Origin: Laceyella putida
Lineage (GTDB): Bacteria > Bacillota > Bacilli > Thermoactinomycetales > Thermoactinomycetaceae
Direction: 5' to 3'
NCBI RefSeq assembly: GCF_042665195.1
Contig: NZ_JBHTBW010000081.1
Location: forward strand, 62,001 to 126,000
DNA length: 64,000 nucleotides
Shown here piece by piece: positions 34,953 through 43,342 of the stretch. The stretch's first letter is position 1; each line of letters begins with the position of its first letter. Below the pieces are notes generated by a model. The model made no database searches and was not told the origin of the DNA. It saw nothing but the letters and a program-made list of their open reading frames with translations. Made by a program: the position numbers and the translations under genes.

Positions 34953-34984
34953 AAGCACTTCCTACACAGGAAGTGCTTTTCTTG
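34953..34984 (+). terminator. Terminator of the cold-shock gene
   Basis: Perfect 10-bp stem AAGCACTTCC/GGAAGTGCTT with loop TACACA, followed by TTCTTG. Confidence 0.88.
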
Positions 34985-35093
34985 TATTAGAGGGAAAGGT
35001 TTACCACTTATGATCTTCGCTCCGTATCCAGAATAAAGCTGGTACGGAGTTATTTATTACACGCCATTTATTAACACCAAATAAAGTCAAACC

Positions 35094-35456
35094 TCACTGA
35101 TCTAATTTTACTTGTGATAAAGTTTTTTCTTGATCGTGTGCTCCTCCACTCATATTTAATCCAATCACACCAACAATTATCATTAGAATAGATAATATTT
35201 TAATTGCCGAAATCGATTCTTTGAACCACAAAATTCCTATGGTCGCAATAATAGCTGTACCTAATCCGGACCATATTGAATAAGCGATGCTCACATCAAT
35301 GTTTTTGAGTGCCAATGTTACCAGAGTGAGACTAAGACCATAAAAAACAAATATTAAAATGGAGGGGATGAACTTCGTAAATCCTTCTGACATTTTCATA
35401 GATGTTGTACCTAATATTTCTGAAATAATCCCCAAGAAAAGAAAAATCCAACCCAC
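35094..35456 (-). CDS. Small multidrug resistance (SMR) family transporter
   Basis: A 120-residue four-span SMR protein. The first span VGWIFLFLGIISEILGTTSMKMSEGFTKF carries the membrane Glu used for proton and cation exchange, and AYSIWSGLGTAIIATIGILWFKE is the family signature. I start at GTG 35456, eight bases after GAGGAG; the upstream GTG at 35465 abuts that site. Composition is AT-rich compared with flanking genes. EmrE-type drug export or guanidinium export cannot be separated here. Confidence 0.85.
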   Translation of the reverse strand: MGWIFLFLGIISEILGTTSMKMSEGFTKFIPSILIFVFYGLSLTLVTLALKNIDVSIAYSIWSGLGTAIIATIGILWFKESISAIKILSILMIIVGVIGLNMSGGAHDQEKTLSQVKLDQ

Positions 35457-35582
35457 TCGCTTCACTCCTCAAATTTTAAAATGATACTTATACAAACTAT
35501 AAATGGAACCTAAAAGGTTCCAATTTGACTCTTAAGCATTGATTTCGTTGTTATTAATCGTTTTTCGCAAGATAAAAAACGT

Positions 35583-36515
35583 CTAGAACGGGCGATCTCC
35601 AACGATTGCCACGCGTTCAGCCTTGCGAGGGTAGGGATAATAGTCGGAAACCGCGTAATGTTGAGTGGCACGATTATCCCAAAAGGCGATCGAATTCACC
35701 TCCCAGTGAAAGCGCACCTGGTACTCGGGAATGTGAGCTTGGCGAAACAGGTACTGAAGCAGTTTCTCGCTCTCTTCAGGTTCTAGTCCGACGATTCGGG
35801 TAGTAAAAGATGGATTCACGAATAGAGTCTTACGTCCAGTTTCTGGATGGGTTCGTACGACTGGGTGCTCAACAGCTGGGAATTCCGCTTGTCTGACAGC
35901 TAACTCTTCCGGTGTCATTAAATGACTGAAAGAAGGAGTGAAGTCGTGGAGAGCGGTGAGACCATTGATACGTTCCTTGATCTCGTCGGGCAAATTGTCG
36001 TATGCGGCGCCCATGTCTGCCCATAGCGTGTCGCCGCCGAGGGGCGGGACTTCGATCATTCTTAATACTGCGGCTTTAGCAGGATTGATCCGAAAAGTGA
36101 CATCGGCATGCCAGATGTTCTCGTAGCCGGCTTGTTTTTTATCTCTGGCAAAGCGAACGATTTCTTTTGATTGTCCCTGCGGGATCGAATAAAATGGGTG
36201 GATCTCTAATTCACCCCACAGCCGAGCGAATGCCCTCTGTTGCTCACTAGTGATTTGCTGGTTACGGAAGAAGATAACCTTCCACTCTAATATTGCTCGG
36301 TTCAACTCTGCTTGCAATTCTGGTGTTATTGGCTCTCTCAGGTCTACTCCGACGATTTCAGCGCCTATGATGGGACTTAGCGGCTTGACTTTGAACAACA
36401 AGTAGGGGCGCTCCTCTACGCCTTCGGGTAGACGACGCAAAATGCGTGGACCTTCGCGATCTTCTCGATTTTCAAACTTGAGTGGACGGGAATGATCGGT
36501 CATGATTTCAGACAT
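35583..36515 (-). CDS. tauD: Taurine dioxygenase, TauD/TfdA family
   Basis: An iron(II)/2-oxoglutarate dioxygenase that releases sulfite from taurine. The metal triad is visible as WHADVTF (His, Asp) and the later His in NRATQHYAVSDY, with the 2-oxoglutarate-binding Arg in RKAERVAIVGDRPF. HPVVRTHPETGRKTLFVNPSFTTRIV and FWDNRATQHYA match E. coli TauD closely. ATG 36515 follows AAAGGAG. The N-terminus is about 35 residues longer than E. coli TauD. It is the last gene of the tau operon, and its base composition is clearly more GC-rich than the tauB, tauA and tauC genes. Confidence 0.9.
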   Translation of the reverse strand: MSEIMTDHSRPLKFENREDREGPRILRRLPEGVEERPYLLFKVKPLSPIIGAEIVGVDLREPITPELQAELNRAILEWKVIFFRNQQITSEQQRAFARLWGELEIHPFYSIPQGQSKEIVRFARDKKQAGYENIWHADVTFRINPAKAAVLRMIEVPPLGGDTLWADMGAAYDNLPDEIKERINGLTALHDFTPSFSHLMTPEELAVRQAEFPAVEHPVVRTHPETGRKTLFVNPSFTTRIVGLEPEESEKLLQYLFRQAHIPEYQVRFHWEVNSIAFWDNRATQHYAVSDYYPYPRKAERVAIVGDRPF

Positions 36516-36677
36516 GTAACAGACTCCTTTCAAAAACAATCAAAAGTAATATTATTTGTAATGATCTGTTGCTTCATGGACGTGAACATGGCGCTTATCA
36601 AGAATGAATAGTTCTCTGACTTTATTTCAATTTCATATAGAGTCGCGTTTCATTGAAATTCACAGCGTTGATTTACC

Positions 36678-37484
36678 TTAAGACCTTCTTATCGTAGAGA
36701 TTAAATAATATCGTAGATCATTAAATTCCTTTAAACATTTAATTTCTTCTATTGATTTATTACTCTGTGATAACGGATTTACCATGTCGACTACGATCCT
36801 TCCGGGATGAGGATGCATGACTAAAATTCGCGTTCCTAATAACAGGGCCTCTTCTACATCATGAGTAATAAAAAATATGCATTTTCGTGTCTTCTTCCAA
36901 ATCTCAATAAGATGGTTCTGCATGTTCTCCCGTGTCAAGGCATCTAAGGCACTAAAAGGTTCATCCATCAATATCACTTTTGGATCAGTCGCAAGTGTTC
37001 GAGCAATGGAGGCTCTTTGTTTCATACCACCCGAAAGTTGATGGGGCCACATTTTGGCTGAAGATTCTAGATCAACCATGTTCAAATAGTGGGAAACAAT
37101 CTTCTTCCGCTCCATCTTTGACATTGATTTCATTTTCAGCCCAAACTCAATATTTTTTTCAATAGATAACCATGGAAATAAGTTGTGGTGTTGAAATACC
37201 ACTCCTACATCAGAATTTGGTTTCATATGCTTTTTACCATCAATGATCACTTCACCAGTAGTAGGCTGATGAAATCCAGCCAAAACATTTAAAAGTGATG
37301 ATTTTCCACATCCTGATGATCCTAAAACACACACAAAATCATTATGATATAATTGTAGATTTATATTATCCAGAACATTCAAATTATCATTCCTGCTGTT
37401 GTAAGTTAAACTTAACTTCTTTACTTCGATTAATGGGGAACTAGTTAAAGGTTCTCTGTGTAATTCAGCGGATACGGTTGACAC
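36678..37484 (-). CDS. tauB: Taurine/sulfonate ABC transporter ATPase
   Basis: A 268-residue ABC ATPase with Walker A GSSGCGKS (55-62), Q-loop VVFQHHNLFPWLSI, signature LSGGMKQRASIARTL, Walker B VILMDEPFSALDA and FITHDVEEAL, the TauB/SsuB pattern. It energises taurine uptake with TauA and TauC. It is cut off from the upstream tauC-tauA genes by the insertion element at about 37609-39226, so its expression depends on read-through or a new promoter. GGAGG precedes the ATG. Confidence 0.88.
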   Translation of the reverse strand: MSTVSAELHREPLTSSPLIEVKKLSLTYNSRNDNLNVLDNINLQLYHNDFVCVLGSSGCGKSSLLNVLAGFHQPTTGEVIIDGKKHMKPNSDVGVVFQHHNLFPWLSIEKNIEFGLKMKSMSKMERKKIVSHYLNMVDLESSAKMWPHQLSGGMKQRASIARTLATDPKVILMDEPFSALDALTRENMQNHLIEIWKKTRKCIFFITHDVEEALLLGTRILVMHPHPGRIVVDMVNPLSQSNKSIEEIKCLKEFNDLRYYLISTIRRS

Positions 37485-37615
37485 AAACTCCCCTCCCTCA
37501 ATAAATTAAGATTTTCTCACTTAATCTCTCATTTTCTCCATGTTTGAAAATGAAGCAAGCATTTAGAACGGATACATGTTGAATAAATGTATATAAAAGG
37601 AATTAAGGGTTTCAC

Positions 37616-37627
37616 TCAAATAGAGGG
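37616..37627 (+). repeat. Subterminal inverted repeat of the IS element (3' side)
   Basis: TCAAATAGAGGG; partner at 39208-39219 on the other strand with one mismatch. It overlaps a local hairpin, AAATAGAGG/CCTCTATTT (37618-37640). Confidence 0.7.
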
Positions 37628-37640
37628 CTTGCCTCTATTT

Positions 37641-37842
37641 GTAAAAATATGTGAGCGCTAGTGGATCTCCACAATGACCCAAGGGGTTTACCCTCCCATG
37701 TCTCACAGGATCAATGTCCCTACATTCCTTCGTCCTACCTGCCTTGGGGTGGAGGCTGAAAAAGCTCCTATACAGGGTCTATGCCCGAATGGGTTCATTT
37801 AGCTCAGCTTCTCCGCGCTTCATACTTGTGAAGAGAACCAGA
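37641..37842 (-). ncRNA. Probable bridge/seek RNA region of the IS element
   Basis: About 200 non-coding bases between the transposase stop and the 3' subterminal repeat. IS1111-group elements encode a structured guide RNA at this place that pairs with donor and target DNA. The region has several G/C-rich short stems, for example around 37669-37705, but I cannot draw the guide loops with confidence. This call is mostly from family knowledge. Confidence 0.4.
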
Positions 37843-39126
37843 TTATGCTACTTCCTGTAATTGAATTTGTTGCAAAGCTCCTTGGAGCTTTGTGGGATCA
37901 TAGGGAATTTGTTTGCGTCCAAGTACAAACAAAATGCGAATGAGCTTGCAACATAGAGCGATTAATGACTGCTTTTTATGCAAAGGGTTGTTTGAACGCT
38001 TTGTAAAATATGCATGAAGGGCTTTAAATTCAGGGTTTTTAGCCACAAGTGGCATTACACATCGAAAGAGTAATGCGCGTAAGCGGGGGCGACCTCTTTT
38101 CGTAATACGGGTTCTGCCCTGGCGCTTACCTGAACTATTCTCTTTCAGGTTTAACCCCGCCAACTTTTGGATTTGGCGATGATGTTCATAACGTTGGAGG
38201 TTTCCGACCTCCGACAAAAAGCCTGCAACAGTTGTAAAACCTACGCCAGGCATCGTTAGCATTTGCGCTGATCCTGGGATTTGATGAACGAACTCTTCAA
38301 GTTGTTCCATAAGTTCATCAATCTGTGAATGTAACAACAGGTATTGCTGAAGAAGCAGTTGCAATTCTTTACGAGCCATAGAAAGCCCTTTAGTTAAGCC
38401 TATTGAGGACTTGGCGGCTTCCAATAGCTGTGTGGCTTTTTTAATACCTACAGACCGTTTAATTTCTTGTCTCCATGCCTGAACAATTTGTTCAGCATTC
38501 ATTGTTTGAACATCCGACGGCAATGGAAAGTGCTGTAGAGAGAAAAGCGCTGCTTTTCCTTCCCAATCCTTAAAAACGTCAAGAAACTCAGGGAAGAACC
38601 GGTCCAACCAGTTTTGAATACGCCCTTGAACACTCGCCAAATCTTGCGTTAAACGGTCTCGTAAGTTCATGCCAACACGAAGTTCGGCGTAGATTCCTTC
38701 GGGAATCTGCGGTTCGGAGTACCGTCCATTTTGAATTAACTTGGCAATAACACGGGCGTCTTTCACATCATTTTTGGTTGGGGAATTGTCGTCCAGCTCT
38801 TTACTCTTCTTTACATGCATTGGATTAACCATGACCAACTTGACGCCGTGTTTCTTGAGAAACTCGGCCAAACTCAACCAGTAATGACCTGTTGGTTCGA
38901 TTCCAAACAGCACCTGCTGTTTGGAATGCTGTTTCATCAAGGACTTAATCCAAAAAAGCAAGTGGCTAAACCCAGATTGAGATTGGCTAAATGAAATGGT
39001 CTTTCCTAATTCAATCCCACGGAAGTCTAAAGCCCTTGCAAAATGCTTATGTTTAGCAATGTCTGCCCCTATGATTAAAGTTGATTCACTGATTTGCTCA
39101 ATTTTACGATTTTGCTTATACTTCAT
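37843..39126 (-). CDS. IS110-family transposase (DEDD recombinase)
   Basis: A 427-residue transposase. The RuvC-like DEDD part begins with IIGADIAKHKHFARAL (Asp22) and continues with LFGIEPTGHYW and KNDVKDARVIAKLI. The C-terminal Tnp20-type domain contains QMLTMPGVGFTTVAGFLSEVGNLQRYEHHRQIQKLAG and SSGKRQGRTRITKRGRPRLRALLF with the conserved Ser. It appears full length and intact, so the element may be active. AGAGGAGG precedes ATG 39126. Confidence 0.93.
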   Translation of the reverse strand: MKYKQNRKIEQISESTLIIGADIAKHKHFARALDFRGIELGKTISFSQSQSGFSHLLFWIKSLMKQHSKQQVLFGIEPTGHYWLSLAEFLKKHGVKLVMVNPMHVKKSKELDDNSPTKNDVKDARVIAKLIQNGRYSEPQIPEGIYAELRVGMNLRDRLTQDLASVQGRIQNWLDRFFPEFLDVFKDWEGKAALFSLQHFPLPSDVQTMNAEQIVQAWRQEIKRSVGIKKATQLLEAAKSSIGLTKGLSMARKELQLLLQQYLLLHSQIDELMEQLEEFVHQIPGSAQMLTMPGVGFTTVAGFLSEVGNLQRYEHHRQIQKLAGLNLKENSSGKRQGRTRITKRGRPRLRALLFRCVMPLVAKNPEFKALHAYFTKRSNNPLHKKQSLIALCCKLIRILFVLGRKQIPYDPTKLQGALQQIQLQEVA

Positions 39127-39207
39127 ACTAAGTACCTCCTCTGCTATTTAAGGGTCCGTCAGGGACACCTCGTATGTTAGCAAGAGGTACTTTTCTTTTT
39201 CAAACAT

Positions 39208-39219
39208 CCCCCTATTTGA
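39208..39219 (-). repeat. Subterminal inverted repeat of the IS element (5' side)
   Basis: Minus-strand TCAAATAGGGGG, 11 of 12 identical to the repeat at 37616-37627. It lies about 25 bases downstream of the tauA stop codon, so insertion left tauA intact. Confidence 0.7.
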
Positions 39220-39244
39220 TTACAGGAATAGCTCCTATTTTCCC

Positions 39245-40309
39245 TTACTTGTACAGATCACTTAATAGGGCCTGTTGATAGGTATTTACATCCGGAGCAG
39301 ATGGTATGGCTTTTTGTGTAGTCATAAAGACTCCTGTATCCTTCAATACTTTTGCTAATTCTCCAATTTGACCGGATTCCCCAAAATATTTTTTCTGCTG
39401 AGAACCATCTAACCAAATAATTTGTCGCATCGTTTTTAAGCTTTCTTCCGGGGATAGCTCCAATTCGTTAGAAAGTAATTGAGCAGACTGTTCAGGTTTA
39501 TCGCGATAATAATGAACAGCTTCATTTAAGACGGATATATATCCCTTTACAATGTCAGGATATTTTTTTACAAAATCCTTATGAACAATCCCAAGTTCAG
39601 CTGTAACTACCCCTTTTTTTGCCAAATCTTTAGAAGTTACTATGATATATCCTCCATCACTAATAAGTTTAGCTTGTGTAGGTTGCCAGATATACGCACC
39701 ATCTATATCATTTCTTTTCCAAGCAGCATAAATATCCGGTGGTTGCATGTCAAGAATCGTTACTTTTTCCTTTTCAGGATTCATTCCTTCCGTTTTTAAG
39801 GCACCTAACAAACTAAAATGAGATGTTGAACTAAAAGTTGTTGCTATCTTTTTACCCTTAAGGTCTTTTAATGATTTGATACCAGAACTCTTTTTTACAA
39901 CTAATGCCTCGCTTTCACCGATTACATCATGTAAATAAAAGACTTGGCAGGGCAATCCTTTTGCAATGCCTATCGCACCGGGAGGGGTTCCAACGAGACC
40001 AAAATCGATGCTGCCACTTGCAATTGCCGTATTAACATCTCGTCCTGAATCAAATTTAATCCAGTTAATTTTGATATTTGGATATTTTTTCTCTAATAGA
40101 CCTAAAGCCTTAGCTAATAGTTCCGCATTCGGTGAAACTTGATACCCTAACCGAATTTCTTTTGGTGCAGGATCTGATTGTGAAGATGATGAGATGACTT
40201 CTTTTGCAGTGCCTGATGATGAAGTCTGATTAGAACAAGCGGTAGTAAGAGCAATTAAAATAGAAAATAGCGCAATAATTAACCAATTCATTTTTCTCCG
40301 AAATGACAT
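39245..40309 (-). CDS. tauA: Taurine ABC transporter substrate-binding lipoprotein
   Basis: A 354-residue lipoprotein: signal LIIALFSILIALTTAC with Cys25 lipidated, a Ser-rich linker, and the TauA/SsuA binding fold. INWIKFDSGRDVNTAIASGSIDFGLVG, ESEALVVKKSSGIKSLKDLKGKKIAT and MQPPDIYAAWKRNDIDGAYIWQP closely follow E. coli TauA. It delivers taurine to TauC/TauB. It is downstream of tauC and just upstream of the insertion element. The gene is AT-rich. Confidence 0.9.
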   Translation of the reverse strand: MSFRRKMNWLIIALFSILIALTTACSNQTSSSGTAKEVISSSSQSDPAPKEIRLGYQVSPNAELLAKALGLLEKKYPNIKINWIKFDSGRDVNTAIASGSIDFGLVGTPPGAIGIAKGLPCQVFYLHDVIGESEALVVKKSSGIKSLKDLKGKKIATTFSSTSHFSLLGALKTEGMNPEKEKVTILDMQPPDIYAAWKRNDIDGAYIWQPTQAKLISDGGYIIVTSKDLAKKGVVTAELGIVHKDFVKKYPDIVKGYISVLNEAVHYYRDKPEQSAQLLSNELELSPEESLKTMRQIIWLDGSQQKKYFGESGQIGELAKVLKDTGVFMTTQKAIPSAPDVNTYQQALLSDLYK

Positions 40310-40337
40310 TTCCGTTTCCTCCGCGAATTATTTGAGA

Positions 40338-41132
40338 TCAATCTTCTGTTCCAATCCATGGAAATTGACGGCGTTGAATCCATCTAATGATTCCATCCAT
40401 GATCATCGCTATTCCACTCATTATAATAATCCCTACCAAAATGATATCGCTGCGTAGATATTTACTTGCGTCCAATACCATCCAACCGATACCCGAAGTT
40501 GCCGCGACCATTTCTGCCGCTACCAACGTCGCATAAGTGACCCCAATCGCTGTTCGAAGCCCGGTAATGATGTCAGGTAGGCAAGTCGGAAAAATGACAT
40601 AAGCCAATACCTTCCACTTTGATGCTCCCAATGATAAGGCACCGTTTATCCGATCTCGCGGCACCCTCTGTACACTAGATACAGTTGCGATAAACAATGG
40701 GGCAAAAGCATTTAGAAATAAGAGGGCAACCTTCGATTCGTCATCAATGCCTAACCACAAAACGAGCAAAGTATAATAGGCCAATGGCGGAAGAGGTCTA
40801 TAAAATTCAATCAAGGGGTCGAAAACCGCGCGGATATATTTCGAATAACCGCACAGGATACCAAGTGGGATGGCAGTAATCAGCGCCAGAAAGAGTGCTA
40901 GAAATAACCTATTCAGACTGTTAAAGATATGTTTGATCAAAGAAGCGCCTTTATATCCTTCATGTAAGAGGTCTAAAAACGCAATCCAAACCGCTTGTGG
41001 AGAAGGCAAGAAAAGAGGATCTATCCATTTTAGATGCGTACTAATTGTCCAGACAAATAATATAAAAACAACAGTAACAATGGAAATCACCTTAGCAGGT
41101 ACTATATTTTTTCGGAAATTTTGTCTGCTCAA
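40338..41132 (-). CDS. tauC: Taurine ABC transporter permease
   Basis: A 264-residue permease with about six spans. DPLFLPSPQAVW near the start, PLIEFYRPLPPLAYYTLLVLWLGI, and the EAA loop GALSLGASKWKVLAYVIFPTCLPDIITGLR match TauC/SsuC. It is the first gene of the operon, behind a 175-base leader with an intrinsic terminator. Purines GGGGGGCC precede the coding region. Confidence 0.9.
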   Translation of the reverse strand: MSRQNFRKNIVPAKVISIVTVVFILFVWTISTHLKWIDPLFLPSPQAVWIAFLDLLHEGYKGASLIKHIFNSLNRLFLALFLALITAIPLGILCGYSKYIRAVFDPLIEFYRPLPPLAYYTLLVLWLGIDDESKVALLFLNAFAPLFIATVSSVQRVPRDRINGALSLGASKWKVLAYVIFPTCLPDIITGLRTAIGVTYATLVAAEMVAATSGIGWMVLDASKYLRSDIILVGIIIMSGIAMIMDGIIRWIQRRQFPWIGTED

Positions 41133-41207
41133 TAATACAGGCCCCCCTTTTATCTGTTATAAGTCTTTTGAGATGATAGACATCCCTATTTAATTGATCG
41201 GCAATCG

Positions 41208-41263
41208 CTTATAAAAAATAAAAAGGTCCCATCACAAGCAATAAATGCAAGGATACGGGACCT
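41208..41263 (-). promoter_or_regulatory. Leader terminator (attenuator) of the tau operon
   Basis: Within the tauC leader, minus-strand AGGTCCC/GGGACCT with a 26-base loop is followed by TTTTTATTTTTT, a full intrinsic terminator lying before tauC. Upstream of it, CCAG-ACAA-CTGG (41264-41275) sits inside a near-palindrome ACCGACCAG/CTGGAGGT. This suggests control by premature termination, by a protein or RNA antiterminator or an operator. It does not match S-box or T-box consensus. Confidence 0.55.
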
Positions 41264-41315
41264 CCAGTTGTCTGGTCGGTTTAATTGTTTATTTCAGCTC
41301 GATTTACTTGGAATT

Positions 41316-41344
41316 ATAATAACAGTGATGATTATTCGTGTCAA
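41316..41344 (-). promoter_or_regulatory. Promoter of the tau operon
   Basis: Minus-strand TTGACA (41339-41344), exactly 17 bases, TATTAT (41316-41321). Transcription would begin near 41309, giving the leader described above. Confidence 0.75.
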
Positions 41345-41506
41345 TCGTTGAGCTAGGAAAAAGTTCGTAGGGATTCCCCGTCTGATGCTGATTGGCCGAA
41401 CACGCCCCAACTTTCCACGTTTTTCCGAAAGTGCAAGACCAACATAAACAACGAAAACAGGAAAATTCCCGCCCACTCCCACCTTCCACATTCGATGATT
41501 TCCCTC

Positions 41507-41537
41507 TTGACTTTACCGCAACGTGAACCCTTAGGCT
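41507..41537 (+). promoter_or_regulatory. MerR-type promoter of the methyltransferase gene
   Basis: TTGACT and TAGGCT are separated by 19 bases that contain TTACCGCAACGTGAA, the spacing and dyad expected for promoters twisted open by MerR-family activators. No MerR gene is adjacent, so the regulator would act from elsewhere. Confidence 0.5.
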
Positions 41538-41570
41538 CGAGTTGTAACAAACGCAAAGGAGAGGGTATCG

Positions 41571-42176
41571 ATGAACGCATATGACGAGTGGTACAGGCAA
41601 CCTGGATATTACTGGGGCACGGCTCCATCGCAACTGGCCCAGCGTCTGATCTCATTGGCCGGGCAACCCACGGGTAAAAAAGTGGTCGACCTCGGCTCCG
41701 GGGAAGGGAAAGAGTGCATTTATTTCGCCAAGCAGGGCCTTCAGGTGACGGGGGTCGATTTATCCCGCGTGGGCTTGGCCAAAACCGTGGCCTGGGCAGA
41801 AGCGGAGCGGTTGGCCATTCGGACCGTACACGCCGATGTGCGTACCCATCGCCTGACGGAACCGGTTGATTTGCTCTATTCTTCTGGCACTTTGCAATAT
41901 CTGTCGCCCGACATCCGAGCTGAACGCTTTCGCCATTTCCAAGAGCAGACGAATGTTGGCGGCCTCCATGCCATCAATGTCTTCGTTGACAAATCATGGT
42001 TGCCCATTCCCCCGGATTGGCAAGCACATGAAAGTTTTTACAAGAGTGGCGAGTTGCTCTCTTATTACGCCGATTGGGAAATCCTCCATTGCGACGAATT
42101 CCTCTTCGATTGCCATTCCAGCGGCGTCCCGCATCGCCATGCGCTACAAGTGATGGTCGCGAAGAAAATTGTCTGA
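41571..42176 (+). CDS. Class I SAM-dependent methyltransferase, TehB-like
   Basis: A 201-residue methyltransferase. Motif I is KKVVDLGSGEGKECIYFAKQG, motif II VTGVDLS, and DLLYSSGTLQYLSP is the later acidic motif. The start YDEWYRQPGYYWGTAPSQLAQRL and overall size resemble TehB/thiopurine-type methyltransferases that modify toxic small molecules. A MerR-like promoter would suit a stress-inducible detoxification gene. AAAGGAGAGG precedes ATG 41571. Confidence 0.8.
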   Translation: MNAYDEWYRQPGYYWGTAPSQLAQRLISLAGQPTGKKVVDLGSGEGKECIYFAKQGLQVTGVDLSRVGLAKTVAWAEAERLAIRTVHADVRTHRLTEPVDLLYSSGTLQYLSPDIRAERFRHFQEQTNVGGLHAINVFVDKSWLPIPPDWQAHESFYKSGELLSYYADWEILHCDEFLFDCHSSGVPHRHALQVMVAKKIV

Positions 42177-42185
42177 ACAAAAAAG

Positions 42186-42218
42186 GAGTCCACCACCGTT
42201 GCCATCTGCGGTGGACTC
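42186..42218. terminator. Terminator-like hairpin after the methyltransferase gene
   Basis: GAGTCCACC/GGTGGACTC stem. The plus-strand tail is only TTCG, while the minus strand has a good T-run (CTTTTTTG), so it works best in that direction. Confidence 0.6.
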
Positions 42219-42388
42219 TTCGCCTGTCAGGCGGATTTGGCTCTTTCATCACTGAAATCCCGATATCGTTTTACACTCTCCGTTTGCCATTGCAAAAATT
42301 TCGTCTAAACTAGTCATAGGGTATCGATTCAAGGGAAGACAATATAACGATACCCACCATTTCACACACGAAAGATGGCGGCATATTT

Positions 42389-43303
42389 ATGGCAAAACAA
42401 CCACCGTCCTATAGCAAATGGATCACTTTCACCATATCCGATGAGTGGGCCAACCACACGGTCGAAGAAGTGTTGAAGGGACCCCTTCTCCTCTCCGGCC
42501 GGATGCTGAACCGCCTCACTCGCGGCAAAGGCATCTTGCTCAATGGGCGAGCGCCCTATCTTAAGAAAAAGGTAAAAACGGGCGACCAACTGAAAGTGGC
42601 CGTCCGTCCCCAAGAAAAATCGGAGCTCGCTCCGGAACCGGTTCCGTTCGAACTCATCTATGAAGATCTCGATCTTATGCTCGTCAATAAACCGGCAGGC
42701 GTGGCTGTCCATCCCGTACGGCCCACCGATCGCGGAACCTTGGTCCACGGCATTTTATATCACTTGCAAGCTCACGGCGGCGGCGGGGTCGTGAGGCCCG
42801 TCCATCGGTTGGACCGCGACACTTCGGGGTTGATCCTGGTCGCGAAAAACGCTTATATGCATCAACTGCTGGATCGGCAGTTGCGGGAAAAAAGCTTGAA
42901 ACGCGGCTACCTCGCCCTGATCGGCGCAACTCTCCCCCAAGTTTCCGGCACCATCTCCGCTCCCATCGGCCGCGATCCGCAGCATCCCACCAGGCGCAGG
43001 GTGACGGAGCGCGGCGAACCCGCCCTGACCCATTATCAAGTGTTGAACCAGAGTGACCGGGGAGCGCTGGTGCAAGTGCAACTGGAAACCGGACGCACCC
43101 ATCAGATTCGGGTTCATTTCGCCCATCTCGGCGCGCCTCTGATCGGGGATCGACTCTACGGCGGACCGGGCCTTTTCATGAAACGGCAAGCCCTTCATTC
43201 TGCCGAACTTGCCTTTACCCATCCACTCACCGGTGAGATGATGCGTTTCACCTCGCCGTTACCTGCCGATATGGAAACGGCCCGGCAACAGATGGGCCTG
43301 TAA
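42389..43303 (+). CDS. RluA-family pseudouridine synthase
   Basis: A 304-residue pseudouridine synthase. An S4-like N-terminal part (VEEVLKGPLLLSGRMLNRLTRGKGILLNGR) precedes the catalytic domain with VNKPAGVAVHP, active-site motif HRLDRDTSGLILVAKN (Asp142) and LETGRTHQIRVHFAHLGAPLIGDRLYGG. It would isomerise uridine in rRNA or tRNA; the RluD branch is likely but the target site is not provable here. No strong ribosome binding site is seen before ATG 42389. Confidence 0.92.
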   Translation: MAKQPPSYSKWITFTISDEWANHTVEEVLKGPLLLSGRMLNRLTRGKGILLNGRAPYLKKKVKTGDQLKVAVRPQEKSELAPEPVPFELIYEDLDLMLVNKPAGVAVHPVRPTDRGTLVHGILYHLQAHGGGGVVRPVHRLDRDTSGLILVAKNAYMHQLLDRQLREKSLKRGYLALIGATLPQVSGTISAPIGRDPQHPTRRRVTERGEPALTHYQVLNQSDRGALVQVQLETGRTHQIRVHFAHLGAPLIGDRLYGGPGLFMKRQALHSAELAFTHPLTGEMMRFTSPLPADMETARQQMGL

Positions 43304-43307
43304 TTCG

Positions 43308-43337
43308 CGCCTTCGGAATTTGATCCGAAGGCGTTAT
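43308..43337 (+). terminator. Terminator after the pseudouridine synthase gene
   Basis: Perfect 10-bp stem CGCCTTCGGA/TCCGAAGGCG, loop ATTTGA, then TTATTT. It also lies at the 3' end of yunC on the opposite strand. Confidence 0.85.
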
Positions 43338-43342
43338 TTCGC

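Larger units (their letters stand above)
37609..39226 (-). mobile_element. IS110-family element (IS1111-like) inserted in the tau operon
   Basis: The element holds one transposase gene, a long non-coding 3' part and subterminal inverted repeats. TCAAATAGAGGG lies at 37616-37627 and its complement CCCCCTATTTGA at 39208-39219, matching at 11 of 12 positions. Subterminal repeats, not terminal ones, and a non-coding part downstream of the transposase are IS1111-group traits. Exact ends are uncertain by several bases; no target duplication was seen, as expected for this family. Confidence 0.75.

Noticed and set aside
41208..41309. S-box or T-box riboswitch in the tau leader
   Set aside because: The sequence before the terminator is only about 50 bases and lacks the conserved core of either class.
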